64,000 bases of DNA from Moniliophthora roreri (lineage: Eukaryota; Basidiomycota; Agaricomycetes; Agaricales; Marasmiaceae). Positions 46,571 through 58,045 of this stretch are shown here, piece after piece (the first letter of the stretch is position 1; every line of letters begins with the position of its first letter). A program made the translations under genes and the position numbers. The notes beneath the pieces are model-generated. The model was not told where the DNA came from, made no database searches, and saw only the letters and a list, made by a program, of their open reading frames with translations. The stretch covers positions 1-64,000 of the forward strand of contig LATX02000231.1 of assembly GCA_001466705.2 (NCBI GenBank). Direction: 5' to 3'.

Positions 46571-47177
46571 GGGACGAGGAATAGGAACCTGTTTTGCCGC
46601 CCATATTACGCTTGATTCCCCTATCACATAAACGTTCATTTTTTCGACGTTCGTGTTCAACAGCGATGATGGCTCGCAGGGTTTGTGAAGATCTTTTTGC
46701 ATGCATAATCAGCGATCACTGATGTCATTTTGTTCAGAGATGCCGCCGAACCTCCCTATTGCGAGTGTTATCGTGAAGATTTCAGGACAAGCTCATGAAT
46801 CTTGACACCAAAAGCCTTCGCTTTCCCGCGTCCCAATGGCTGCACGCCCTCTGGTTCTCGGAAATTTCGGGAGCCCGTTGGACTGTTTGCACCTTCCGTA
46901 TTTCGCCCCCGTTCCTATGCATATCCTTGCCCTTGTACGTTGTCGCCTGTCGTTTCAATTCCGCTTCCGTATCGATCAACCCCTCTAAACAGTACGTGTG
47001 CGACTTACGGGGCTTTCTCGCTGCACAGCAAATCGACAACTTCACCAAAACTTGGTGGTAGTGCGGCGCGTTCGGGATGTGAGGCAACAGAATAGAGCTT
47101 GTACTCGGGATCCACTACATATAACCTTTTGCCCGAACTGCACTTGATCTGGCCTCTTCTCCCCTCACCGAACCCTA
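46571..47177. other. Intergenic region
   Basis: Overlapping open frames of about 90-100 codons occur on both strands around 46780-47095, including a Pro/Ser-rich plus-strand one. None is supported by motif, codon bias or introns. It probably contains the promoter of the next arrestin-like gene. Confidence 0.4.
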
Positions 47178-48543
47178 ATGAACTCTTCAATATTCGCTAA
47201 CCCTCCAGCATATACCACTTCGTCCTCATTAGAGGACTCGACACCTCTTCCACGTTATTCACGAAGACCCATATTTGGCAGTACGACTATCCACGCTCAA
47301 TCTGGGGTCAAGAAGTTTTCTTTCACAAAGAAGAGTGGTCTAGTGTTGAGTGTGTTTGGCGATGCAGCTTTATCGCACCGCTTCCCTACGTTCATGGAAG
47401 GAGGATGCATTTCTGGAGCTGTAACCATTGGTCCGCAGCTCGAGAAGAGAGTAAAAGGCGCCAGTGTTTCGGTGAATTCTGGTTTTCCTTTCGCGGGACG
47501 CTAGACTAACCCATTATAGGCCAGAGGTCGAATTATAATCGGTCACGGCAGAGAAAATCGAGACGGAACCGTCCACACGTTTCTCTACTTGCCGGTTCAT
47601 CTGCCACCTCCTGGAGAAGAACGGTATGGAGCCATCTTTTGCATACCACTACCCAGGGAAGTCTTCGTTGCCAGCGGACGGAGAAGCAGCGTCGAAGTGG
47701 CCAGACTACCGTCCTCTTTCGCCGAGTCAAGGTCTCCGGTCTGTGTTGTTTATGACCTTGTGTTGAAGGTCAAGAGAAATTGGTGGCAGCGTGACTTGAA
47801 GTAAGTTGTTATGACTCGACGAGATCACTCACTGACACCTCCTCTCACGAAGATTGAAAGCGGTTTTTGGCTATCTGCAAGGGAGTACAAGGCCTTTACC
47901 CTCGTATATGTCGAATGGATGGAAAAGCTTGGACCCGGTCACGTTGAAGGGCAAGATTTTCCGAGAGCGAGAAATCGAGGTTGATTACGCCCTTTCGCTA
48001 TCGACGCCAGTGGGTATCACATTCTTAAGGTGTTTTCCTCAGCTAAACGTGCCACAGCTATGCTATAATCGTGGATCTGCCATTCATTGTTACATGGTGG
48101 TGAAATCCGACGACGAGCAAGCGCTTGCTCTGCTTTCCCATCCCACTGCTTTGGTAGTGAATTTGGAACGACACGTGCGATATCGTAATTTGCATATGCA
48201 CGCAGCCAACTCTGTACAATGGCTTAGTGCAGTTGACCACATCGAAGCTGCAACGTGGAGGCCTAGCCGGCGGCGCGGACCAGAATCTACGAGACGCTTT
48301 TTCAAGGGTGAGATACGGTTGAGACACGATCTGAGTCCGAGTATGCGAATATTGAATATGGCGATAGAAGTGAGTTCGCCCTTTTGTTTCCTGAAGACTG
48401 ATCTTGAATCTTTCCCCTAGTACATGATAACGATGCGGGCATTTCGTGGAGCAGGATTTCAGCCAGCTGACAAGAGAAAAGTCGACCTTTTGTCTGAGCC
48501 CGTCGAAATTACAACCTCACTTTATGCGTGGCCGACTTGTTAA
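47178..48543 (+). CDS. Arrestin-like protein 2 (PPxY-containing)
   Basis: Start at 47178. The N-terminus has FANPPAYTTS, a PPxY motif that would bind the WW domains of a Rsp5-type ubiquitin ligase. Arrestin strands follow with SGLVLSVFGDAALSHRFPTF and GGCISGAVTIG. After an intron near 47474-47519 the frame continues GRIIIGHGRENRDGTVHTFL and YLPVHLPPPGEERYG, then VVYDLVLKVKRNWW, the end of the N-terminal lobe. The last part has STRPLPSYMSNGW and FFKGEIRLRHDLSPSMRILN. The tail ends KVDLLSEPVEITTSLYAWPT, stop at 48543. About 400 residues, with introns near 47802-47852, 48008-48049 and 48370-48420. More diverged than paralogues 3 and 4, which follow in the same orientation. Confidence 0.72.
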
Positions 48544-49018
48544 AATAGGGTGCTTCTAGGATTCATGTAAATTGTGGAGCACGGTAATGACGCCTTTGAA
48601 TCTTTTTGTTCCATCTCCCTTGCATCCCGCAGTTGCCGTCATGCCTTTGAGAAGGGGCTGTTAATTTCTCGGCTTTAAAGAGACTGGGGGTAAATTGCTC
48701 GCAGCAATCGTATATACATGTTCTGCGCCACTTCGATAGTTACGTCCTCGAGGCTGGGGGCTTATTGTTGAAAATAACAATAAGATAGGGACGAGTGACT
48801 CGAATGTCGTACGAATATGGAAGGTTGTTTGTGTCCAAATTCATCCTTCTCTTCTCTCACTCAAGAGATCCGCCTGCTTGACATTCTGAGTAACAATTAT
48901 GAAGCTCCCAGTTGGGTATTCCCCTTGTTTCTGTGCACGGTCCGGATGGTGATGTCGATGGTGATGTAGTATAAGATAAAACAAGAAATCGCTGGCCGAC
49001 GTTCCCTCTCCATTCCGC

Positions 49019-50643
49019 ATGGACGTGTCGACTCCCCCTCCTCCATACCATTCCAGAACCGCAGGTCAGGTACCTCGATCTGGCACTCATTCTCAGACTG
49101 AGAGACTTCCACGTTATACCCGTCGTAATACCCTCGCGCAACCGCTAGTCGCACGCAGAGAACCTACCGAACATGTTTTCCAACTGATGGACGGTCGAAA
49201 ACCCTCGGTCATTTTAAAACTTCTCAGCAGCGCAAAGTCTGCAAGATGTATACCCACGTATTATGAGAAGGAGAAGATAAATGGGACATTGGAATTGGAA
49301 GGGGACTCTTCGGTTCGAACAATTACAGTGGGGGTAAGGTTTTCCGTGTTGTTGTGTGGTCTTGACTCTTTAAATAACTCTTTACCACCCCAGATTACCG
49401 GAAGAATTGTCACAGGCGCAAGGACAGATGATACCCATACGTTCCTTAACATCACCCACCCCATTTGGTCCAAATCACCAGAAGCACCCCGAACACCCTC
49501 GCCATCTGAAGGTGCCAGTAGCTCCAAGTTGTCAGGGCACTGCGTCTTCCCAATCTCCATATCGCTTCCTCGAGTGGTTTGCCCAGGTAACTCAGGAGTC
49601 GAATACCAGCTGCCAGAAACGTTCACCGAAGCAGAGACGCATGCCACTGTCCAGTACGAGCTCACACTTCACATCTCACGCGGAAAACTACGAGCCGATA
49701 ATCGGTAAGTCTACAATTCTTCGGGCTTTGTGCTACGCTGACGTCCAAGTTAGAATCAGAACTCCTTTCGGCTATGTGCCAAGTAGCAGACCAGAACCTC
49801 CATCACTCCTTCGACAGCTTGCATATGAACAGAATTTGCCAATTCCGGGGCCCCATTTCGACGTGGAAGGATGGAAAACACTGGGCACGACCATCGCCCG
49901 TGGAATCGTTTTCCATGGTCGAGAAGCAGAGGTACAATGTACAGTACGTACAATTCACTTCCCAATTGCAATTTCATTGCTGACTGTATTTTATTTTTGC
50001 TCATCAGCTCTCCCTGGCAAAACCAGTATGTTCCGCATTCATTCTTATACGAGATGTCAGGCAAACTTTTGATGTTCCTCGTCGTTTAGCTATGTTACAC
50101 ACGGGGTTCTGTCATTCCATGCTTCTTGAATCTGTGGAGCATTGACCGGCAAACATTGGATTGGGTCTCGAATCCCAATTCTATAGTTCTTACGCTATGC
50201 CGGAAGATCAAGTATTACAATGCTCCCGCCATGGCCAAGTCAGAGGTTTCCTGGAAAGAAACGTCCAAGGACATCTGCACTGCGCGTTGGTGGCCATCAT
50301 GCACTATCCAGGGTGATTCTCAGAATCGTTACCTCGAAGGCGAGATCAGGCTGCCGAAAGATTTACGACCTTCATCCGAAGTGGCACACTTTAGCATCTC
50401 GGTATGTTCTCGTGCGGTCGATTTATGCACATGTGTTACTTACGTCGTTGGTAGTACTCTGTTGACCTCTACCCCTTTGACTTGGCTGGTTTTAAATCCC
50501 ACAGATCTCGTGAGCCTATGCTTTCTGAGCCCATCGAGATCGTCACCATGTACGCAAAAGGGCCCCGTCCTGTTGCCTGGTCTCCACCTCCGGCATACGA
50601 TCCGACCCCACGAAATGATGATATTTACGCGGCGTTAAGATAG
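49019..50643 (+). CDS. Arrestin-like protein 3 (two PPxY motifs)
   Basis: Start at 49019; the N-terminus has TPPPPYHSR and the C-terminus PPPAYDPTP, two PPxY motifs flanking the arrestin fold. The order is TEHVFQLMDGRKPSVILKLL, YYEKEKINGTLELEG, an intron at about 49334-49393, ITGRIVTGARTDDTHTFLN, FPISISLPRVVCPGNSG and HATVQYELTLHISRGKLRA. Then come an intron, RTPFGYVPSSRPEPPSLLRQ, GPHFDVEGWKTLGTT, further short exons, RYLEGEIRLPKDLRPSSEVA and a tail with MLSEPIEIVTMYAKGPRPVA. Stop at 50643. The opening TEHVF block and the tail are shared with arrestin-like 1, so these two are the closest pair despite the genes between. Several internal exons remain approximate. Confidence 0.75.
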
Positions 50644-51314
50644 TCTACGCACTCCACGACTGATACGCTCTCCGTCATTTGCTATCCCCTATCTATTGAG
50701 CGTTACACTCAGGAAGTGTATCTGCCTCACTACCTTCATTTAGTGTAGTACTATCAATATTGCTCTGCCATCTAGCTTATAACCTTGTCCTGTATCGATA
50801 CCGAATGTAATTGGCTCCACATGCAAACTCTGATCGCTCGCAAGGTTCGCTGCTAGAGCAGTAATAGTAGGTTCCACGTTCATGTTGTAGCGCATGGTGG
50901 GAGGCGCAGCTCTGTACGATCTTTGATTCACACCACTCGGCCAAGTGCCCTTGAAGTCACGAAATCTGTTTAGGCCATCGCCTTGTGACTCTGAGGTATT
51001 CACTGATTCCACTCCCACCGTGTTTAAGTTTGGCCCAATCCCTTCAAGCGCCTTATAGTATGGTTAATTGTATACACATTGCGCGGTAAACTCGCGAAGA
51101 ACGCGGTGGACAGGTGTCATATGGTGCACTGCCTGCCCATTTGATGAACGCATGTGCAAGAATGAAGGCAAGTTGTGCTACAACCCGTCCTCGAGATCAA
51201 TCCCTGAGCCTACATAAATAGACGATCGAACGAGACAAGATTCAACGGATCACTCTGTGCAGACACCCGAAACCAAAGGCTGAGAGCAGCTGTTGGCTTA
51301 CTATTCTCGAAAAA
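50644..51314. other. Intergenic region between arrestin-like 3 and 4
   Basis: No supported gene. A 92-codon minus-strand frame at 50740-51018 lacks motifs. Confidence 0.4.
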
Positions 51315-52799
51315 ATGCATCCTGCTTCAATGTCTCTTCATAGGACACAGTCGCCACGGCCGCCGACTATAATGTCCGTATCAAGCTCGGCAGAACGCTT
51401 CGAGCATTCCTACTCGCTAGACCGCAGGGGCCACAAATGGCTGTCCATGTTCGTGACCAGTCGTTCTCGTAGCTCAATGTCTGCTCCGGTCTACATTGAA
51501 GGTGACACCATTAATGGACGCGTCGAACTAGATCTCGACAGACCAGAGACCATCAAGGGTGTGGTAGTGGCGGTAAGTATGGCTCGCCAAGATATTGTGA
51601 ACGCGTTACTCATTCGTTGCAGGTGCAAGCAAGCGTTATAGCTGTGGGCGAGGAAGAATTTCAGTTTCTCAACATGGAGGAGACGCTCTGGCAGCCAGGC
51701 ACACATCAGAAAGACAAGTTATGGGGGAGGTATATGTGGCCGTTTACGTTTACCCTACCGGTCACAGTCGACACATCGAGGGGCCAGACCTCGACGCACA
51801 GATTGCCGCCCAATTTCTCCGAAAAAGCATGCTCGACATATATCGATTATAAATTCATAGTCAATGTCAAGCGAGGCGCATTCAAGCCCAATCAGACGTG
51901 AGTACGTGGAATATCGTCGCATACCGCATCCAAGCGATCTTTTTGTTGAACCTTGATAAAAGGCTCTCTTCGTATTTTGTCTACAAGCCTATTTCTTCCC
52001 CGCCACCTCCATCTCCACGACGGGAATTGGCATATCGTAGCGGACGTGCATTGCCTGGTCCAGCAGACGATCCAGATGGCTGGAAGGTTTATCCGCCCGC
52101 GAGGATAAAGGGGCTGCTATTTAATGGAAGGAAGGCTTGCGTAGATTGTACGGTGCGTCAAAGAGTCTCGTCATGTCAGGATATGTCCTAAATTATCCGA
52201 GTAGCTGGCCATCGCAACGCCGGTGAGTTGATTTACTGCAAGCTTCTCCCGAGCTCTGACAGACGGTATGATCTAGCTGTCTTATGCAGTACGCTCGCCC
52301 ATCCCTTTGGCGCTGATGATAGCAAGTGTTGATGAACAAGCTCTCGAGCTACTGGCCAAGCCCACTGCAATTCGAGTTGTTCTGGTTCGACATCTGGCAG
52401 CAGGCTCCGCCACAGATTCAGGTGGAAGCAAATCGAGAGGAGGTGGAGTCTTTAGGTCAGTCGTGGGTCGAGCGACTTTTTGGTCGTCTCGCGAAGGTTC
52501 GAACACTGAAGGTGGGACGAGGTTTCTGCAGGGAGAGTTGGAGGTGGACGGAAGTCTTAAACCGAGCTTTAGTTTTCCTCGCTTATCTGTCACGGTACGT
52601 GAAGTCTTCCTCCGACTTTTCCCTAGTTAAACCTTTCTAGTATAACCTAGAATTATTACCCTTCGACACCGCTGGATTCATGGCCTCCAACGGCGATCAA
52701 GATTCTGCGATAATATCTGAATCCGTCACGATAACGACTATGCACAGACCCGGAATAAGACCAAGGTCTTACGCACCTAAGTCTCGCACTTCGAATTGA
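51315..52799 (+). CDS. Arrestin-like protein 4
   Basis: Start at 51315 (a second ATG at 51327 is possible). The arrestin N-lobe shows HKWLSMFVTSRSRSSMSAPV and YIEGDTINGRVELDLDRPET. An intron at about 51572-51622 joins to VQASVIAVGEEEFQFLN, YMWPFTFTLPVTVDTSRG and STYIDYKFIVNVKRGAF. The C-lobe has RRELAYRSGRALPGPADDPD and GWKVYPP, then ALMIASVDEQALELL and TRFLQGELEVDGSLKPSFSF. The tail reads ITTMHRPGIRPRSYAPKS, stop at 52799, matching arrestin-like 1. No PPxY is visible, so it may need a partner to reach a ligase, or lack that role. Five or so introns, about 430 residues. Its stop lies 81 bp from that of the methyltransferase on the other strand. Confidence 0.73.
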
Positions 52800-52880
52800 T
52801 GATTGAGATCTGGACAGTAAATTATTGCTTCGCCTCTTCCGTTAGCCGTACTGTATATTGTAGTGGAACCAAAGCCTCAC

Positions 52881-53970
52881 TTATTCATCCCTGCCGCCTT
52901 CGTTCAGCACCATGAAGAGCAAACTCTCAAAGGTGTCGCTTTCTTTGGGCTGCAATGTCCCGTTAGCCCCCATGCCTTTCAGCAGGTCTTTATCGTCCGA
53001 GGGAACATTCCAGTTATGAGATTCTGGTCGTCGTCGAGCGATGAAGACGAAAAGTGGACCTTCCATATCTGAACCGAAGCGTCTCCACGATGAATTTGAA
53101 CCTTTTATAGCGAGATCTTGCTCAAGAACCGGCTCAAATGAAAACCACAAGCCAAAGGCTGACCAAAAGGGTGTCTCCTTGGCAAGGCTTCGAATCTTGT
53201 AGGATATGATAATCTCTACGTTGGGTCGAGCAAACGATAAAGACGAGAGTTGTATGAGAGATCGGAGAAGTGGGGCCAGTAGTTCAGGGAAGTACACCTG
53301 TTAGATAAAGGATCAGTATACAGATAGTATCGACGGATATTAACGCATACCAAATCGCTACACAAGATGTGTGTCAATCCGCCGCGACTCTCGACAACTT
53401 CTTGTTGAATATTCGACATGTGCTCGACGTTTCCCCAGGCCAGAGGCCTGATAAGAAGGATTTCCGAATTGATTTGCTGTTGCCTCACGTTCTCCATTAA
53501 TAACGGGCAGACCTTCAATACTCATCAGATGTATATGAGAGTATGAATCTGAAGGCTCACTTCTGGCAGATCTGTAAGTATGATCATATCTCTCGCCTTT
53601 AATGAACGTGCAATGTTGCCGCCAACGAGTCCAGATCCAGATCCCAGCTCAATTATGGTGAGATTCATCGTATTTCTCACATCAGAATTTGGAAACGGTG
53701 GATCGAAGTGAATGTTTGGTGGTGGATCTGAGTATATCTTGAGTGCGTATGCAGCTTCCCTATTCTTGGGGAAATCAGTCAAAAAGGAATGTGTCCGACG
53801 CCATCGCTGAGATCATACCACACTCTACCTGCAATACCATACTTCTGTATAGCTTTTTCTTGACCAGGATGACTGTAAGGATCATCTTCAGGGTGTCCAG
53901 AGCCAGATAAGAGGTGAGATGTCGAAGGATGAATATTCAATCCGTCAGGGAAATTTGGGTTTGAGCTCAT
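52881..53970 (-). CDS. METTL21-type S-adenosylmethionine-dependent protein lysine methyltransferase
   Basis: Methyltransferase-16 family, cytosolic enzymes that methylate lysines on chaperones or translation factors. I took the ATG at 53970 (MSSNPNFPDG) over an upstream one at 54027. The first exon ends with GRVWYDLS, where the family has its Trp-containing entry segment. The next has motif I, IIELGSGSGLVGGNIA, then ILTDLPEV with the acidic cofactor residue, and a short intron. The following exon ends THILCSDL and joins across an intron (gtatgc..aacag) to VYFPELLAPLLRSL, the family pattern after strand four. The C-terminal exon has VEIIISYKIRS and GPLFVFIARR, stop at 52881. About 300 residues. 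The family is good; the substrate is not predictable here. Confidence 0.8.
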
Positions 53971-54137
53971 CGTCCTCGGTGTTGATAGGCAAGCATGTGA
54001 AATCACTGAATTATGGATGATCATCAAGTCACCGGGCTCGGTACAAGGTCAGCCCCGCAACTCCATCTATACGACCGTAAGGGATTATATTCTCCCGCTG
54101 CATTCCTTTCCTCTCCTCCTTCATCTCTCTCTCGATT
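53971..54137. promoter_or_regulatory. Divergent promoter, methyltransferase / peroxisomal carrier
   Basis: Only 167 bases lie between the two opposite start codons. It contains a pyrimidine-rich tract before the carrier ATG. Confidence 0.4.
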
Positions 54138-55478
54138 ATGCCAGTACAGTCAAAACCAGTCCAGCTCACTCCATTCGCTGCTGCCCTAGCTGGTGCTCTG
54201 GGAGGATGCTTTAGTACGGCGTGAGTAGATCTTCTAATCAGCACCGGAAACAAGACTGACGCAGCTTTTCTCAGTGTCGTGTATCCCTTGGATGTGTACG
54301 TTCTACGGAAACATGCTAGGAACCTGCATTTACCACTGCTATAATAGAGCCAAGACGCGAATTCAGGCACTACCGAAGGGTAAAGGGAGAGATGGCATGT
54401 CCATGTTCAGTCTTCTCATGCGGATACTGAAGAAGGAGGGAGTTGCGGGGTGGTATCGTGGGTTTGGGGCCACCATGATAAACACCTTCTCCATGCGTGA
54501 GTGTCATTCACTCTTCTCGTCCTAGAACGTGTACTGAGATTCCAGGTAGAATACGCATATTTCTTTTTCTATTCTTTTGTCCGGAATTCCTACATTGCAC
54601 GCCTTACACGAAAATTAACACCGGGATCCAAGCTAGGACCGCTGTCTACTGCGGCGGAACTTCTCCTTGGCGCTATTGCCGGAGCTCTTGCACAAATATT
54701 TACCATCCCAGTTTCCGTCATCGCTACTCGGCAGCAAGTCGGTCGGCCTGAAAGCAAGAAAGTAGCAGACGTGGAGAATGGTGAAGAGGCTGAGAGTGAC
54801 GATAATGACTCTTTCTGGGCGGTCGGCAAAGAGATTATTGAAGAGGAGGGTGTTACGGGACTTTGGCTAGGTCTGAAGCCAGGTTTAGTGCTCACCGTGA
54901 ATCCTGCGATCACATACGGTGTCTACGAGCGTGTCAAGAGTTTGACGCTCATGGCAAAAGCATCTGCTGGCTCAGATGCCTCTATGTCACCCGGCTTGTC
55001 GTTCATTGTCGGTGCATTGAGCAAAACGCTGGCAACAGTGGTACGCATTAGCATTACTCTCGTCCGGGCGACCTCACATTGACCAATGTCGGGTTTAGGT
55101 GACTTACCCCTACATTATGGCCAAAGTACGGATTCAAGCACGAAACGCTGATGTAGATGATGCTAGAGAGCACGACCTTCCACCTCCGCTTGCACACCAA
55201 CGACATCATCTCAAGTCGAAGCATCCTGGAGCTCTAGGTGTCCTCATGAGTGTTTACAAGCGTGAAGGCTTCGTGGGTTGGTATCAGGTGAGTTGGGAGA
55301 CTCTGGAGTATTTAGCACATGATCTCTTATGCAATTTCAATAGGGAATGCAAGCACAGATTATCAAGGCAGTTCTTTCCCAAGCGCTTCTATTCATGTCG
55401 AAGGAACAGTTTGAGAAGTGGGCGGTCGCCATAATACTGCTTATTGCGCGGCTTCGGTCGCGCAGTGCGACGCGTTAA
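54138..55478 (+). CDS. ANT1: Peroxisomal adenine nucleotide carrier (mitochondrial carrier family)
   Basis: SLC25-type carrier of the Ant1/PMP47 group, which imports ATP into peroxisomes in exchange for AMP for fatty-acid activation. Start at 54138; a first intron follows GGCFSTA. The three repeat signatures are VVYPLDVAKTRIQA, FTIPVSVIATRQQVG and VTYPYIMAKVRIQARN, each in the expected place and each followed by the GxxGWYRG-like or LWLGLKPG element. AYFFFYSFVRNSYI is the aromatic second helix typical of the peroxisomal group rather than the mitochondrial ADP/ATP carrier. The C-terminus has SQALLFMSKEQFEKW, with a basic tail to 55478. About 350 residues, with five or six introns. The family is certain; the peroxisomal assignment is likely. 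Confidence 0.8.
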
Positions 55479-55732
55479 AATGTGATTTGCTGCTTAATTC
55501 TCTTGATTAGACATGATTGTACGCTTCGAACTGTACATTAGCACCGCGGTTTGAGTAATTTTACATTAGTACCGTAGGGACTCTGGGAGACAATCCGGTA
55601 TACATGGACCGGTAGACCGATGGACTACGGACGAATCCGGACCACTGTAGCCTGTTAAACCGGCGTTCGACGTAACTCTTCATTCGACGCTGCAGACGCT
55701 TGTTCTGTGGGTGCTAAATACCCAAGCACGCC

Positions 55733-57862
55733 ATGTATCGTGCATTACCTGCTTCTAGGCAGGTCTCTTCTGCCGCTGGACGGGGTGCTGTTAGGATAAC
55801 ACGGCGCGTGAGTACTCATTTTCGACTCGAAAATTCTTACACCCTCGTTCGGGTATTGAGACCTCGGGCTAATGAATCTCTCAGCGTCTTGCAACAGAAG
55901 CATCACCATCGACGCCAAAAAAGAAACCTCGTATCGTTCGGCGAATATTTTGGGCCACCGCTACCCTCACCGGCACATTCTACGTTGGAAGCGCTTTCGT
56001 CGCGCTCAAGAATCAAACTTACTATGATTTCTTCGCAGACAATGTCCCTCTTGGTCAGCCCATGCTTGAATTTGCCGAGGCTCATAATTGGGACACCGTA
56101 ACTGTCAAATCAGTCGTCAATTCTACTGTGAACGCAGCTACCACTGCACAAAAGTTCGTCATGGAGAAAATCAACGGCGTGCCGCATACGAAGGAGGATT
56201 TAGAGAATGTGAAGGCAAAGGCAGAGAAGAAGGCGAAGGAATTGAAGGTTGCTGCAGTGAAGACAATCGAGGATTCCAAGGAGAAGGCCAAGGATGTGGC
56301 GGGACGTGTTAAAACGGAGGTCACGAAGGAGGAGGAGAGGATCAACGCTGTAGCAAAGCATCAGAGCGAGCAGCTTGCATCTGAGGTCTCTGCCCTTGTG
56401 CAAAAGGCCGAGGATGCGCTCGCTGGCAAGTCTCCAGCAGAAGCCGTTGCACCTTCCGTGCCATCGCTTGCGTCCGAGGGTCAAACGCCTTCATCATCCA
56501 CTCCGTCAGACCTTTACACGGAACCTCTCCCCGTCGGGTTTGAACCTCCTCCGGGCTACAAACAACCTCCACCACCAAAGAGAGAGGCACCCAAAACACC
56601 GGATCTTCCTCTTGTCGCACCTGCCATCTCCTCTCTTGGTACCTCAGAGCCAATCATTTCGCATCTCGCTGGCACCATTGACAGTCTCGCTTCGTACCTC
56701 AAGTCCAACCCCGCTGCCGCTGAGCGCATCAGTGGTGTGCTTGAGGGCGCCAAGACAGACTTGACTGCTCTCGCAGAGCGAATCGAGAAGGCCAGAGACG
56801 AGGAGAGGGCCACTCTTGAAGCCAAGATGGACGAACAGACTCGGGAATACACACTTAAACTTCTTGAAACTGAGATGGAAGCCCAAGACAAACTTGATTC
56901 CCAAGAGGACGAGTTCAGGAAAATGTTTGATCTTCGTCAGGCACAGCTTGTACAGCAATATCGTGAAAAGCTGGAGAACGAGTTGCAGACCCAGTCTGAA
57001 CTGATCAATGAACGGTGAGCACCATAACAGTATGCTAAACACAGAATTTAATTTTATCATTCCCCAGTCTCAAAAACGAGGTCATTGCTCAAGGTATTGA
57101 GCTCCAACGTCGCTGGATCCGCGAGATCAAAATGCGTGTTGAGGAAGAGCGTGGCGGACGTTTGGCCAAGATCGACGAACTCTCAGCGCACTTGAAGCGT
57201 ATCGAGCGTGTCGCTCTTGACAACTCTGCCTACCTGGACGAAAACATCCGTATACACGCATTATGGTCTGCAATTCGCGCTCTCACCAACTCGTCCCTCG
57301 CATCACCCGTCCGAAAGCCCTTCCGTGAAGAGCTTCGCGTTGTCCGCCACATAGGTGCTGCACGAGAAGATCCCGTGGTTGCTGCTGCGTTGGAAACACT
57401 AGAAGCCTCGGAGGTCCCGGATGTCGGTGTTGAGCCGTTTGCTGACCTCGCATCGTGGTATACGACTTCTGTTGCACCAAAAGTTTGCCATGTCGCTTTG
57501 GTTCCCGATCAGGATGCAGGTCTCTTGTCGCATCTCGCGAGCTACTTGTTCAGTGGATTGAGATTCAAGAGACAGGGATTGGTTGAGGGAAGCGATGTTT
57601 TGAGTGTGCTAGCACGGGCCGAGTATCATCTCAACGAGAAAGATTTGGATAGTGCTGCCAGGGAGCTCAATCAATTGAAAGGCAGTGCCAAAGCTCTGCT
57701 ACATGATTGGCTTGAGGCAGCTCGGCGTCGCCTTGAAGTCGAGCAGGCTCTTCAAGTGAGTGATTTTGTCACCCAACTCAGATAATAAATGAACAGTTTT
57801 TTATTTCTTTTTCGCAGGTCATCCAAACGCAGGCAACTCTCGCTTCACTTCTTGTCGTATAG
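55733..57862 (+). CDS. MIC60: MICOS complex subunit MIC60 (mitofilin)
   Basis: MIC60 is the core of the mitochondrial contact site complex that shapes cristae junctions. The start at 55733 gives a basic presequence (MYRALPASRQ). After an intron at about 55808-55884 come basic residues and an inner-membrane helix, ATLTGTFYVGSAFVAL, then NQTYYDFFADNVPLG. A long intermembrane-space coiled coil follows, rich in Lys, Glu and Ala, with a Pro-rich linker (GFEPPPGYKQPPPPK). After the intron at 57016-57067 there is IQ-like ELQRRWIREIKMRVEEERGG. The conserved mitofilin end has IHALWSAIRALTNSS, FREELRVVRHIGAA and SAARELNQLKGSAKALLHDW. The last exon ends TLASLLVV at 57862. About 640 residues, as expected. 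Secure. Confidence 0.95.
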
Positions 57863-58045
57863 TGTGCACTCCGCTTTGGACTAATTACAATAGAAGTAGA
57901 TAATACACTATCTAAAACTCATGATGGTGTGACTGGGCTGGAAAGTCTCCAAAAGTAAACAAATTGCGTGAGTAGGTGAATAAATACGTTTTACATGAAT
58001 TAGAGATCCATCCAGAAATCATACAGGCCATTGATATCCGTTTCC

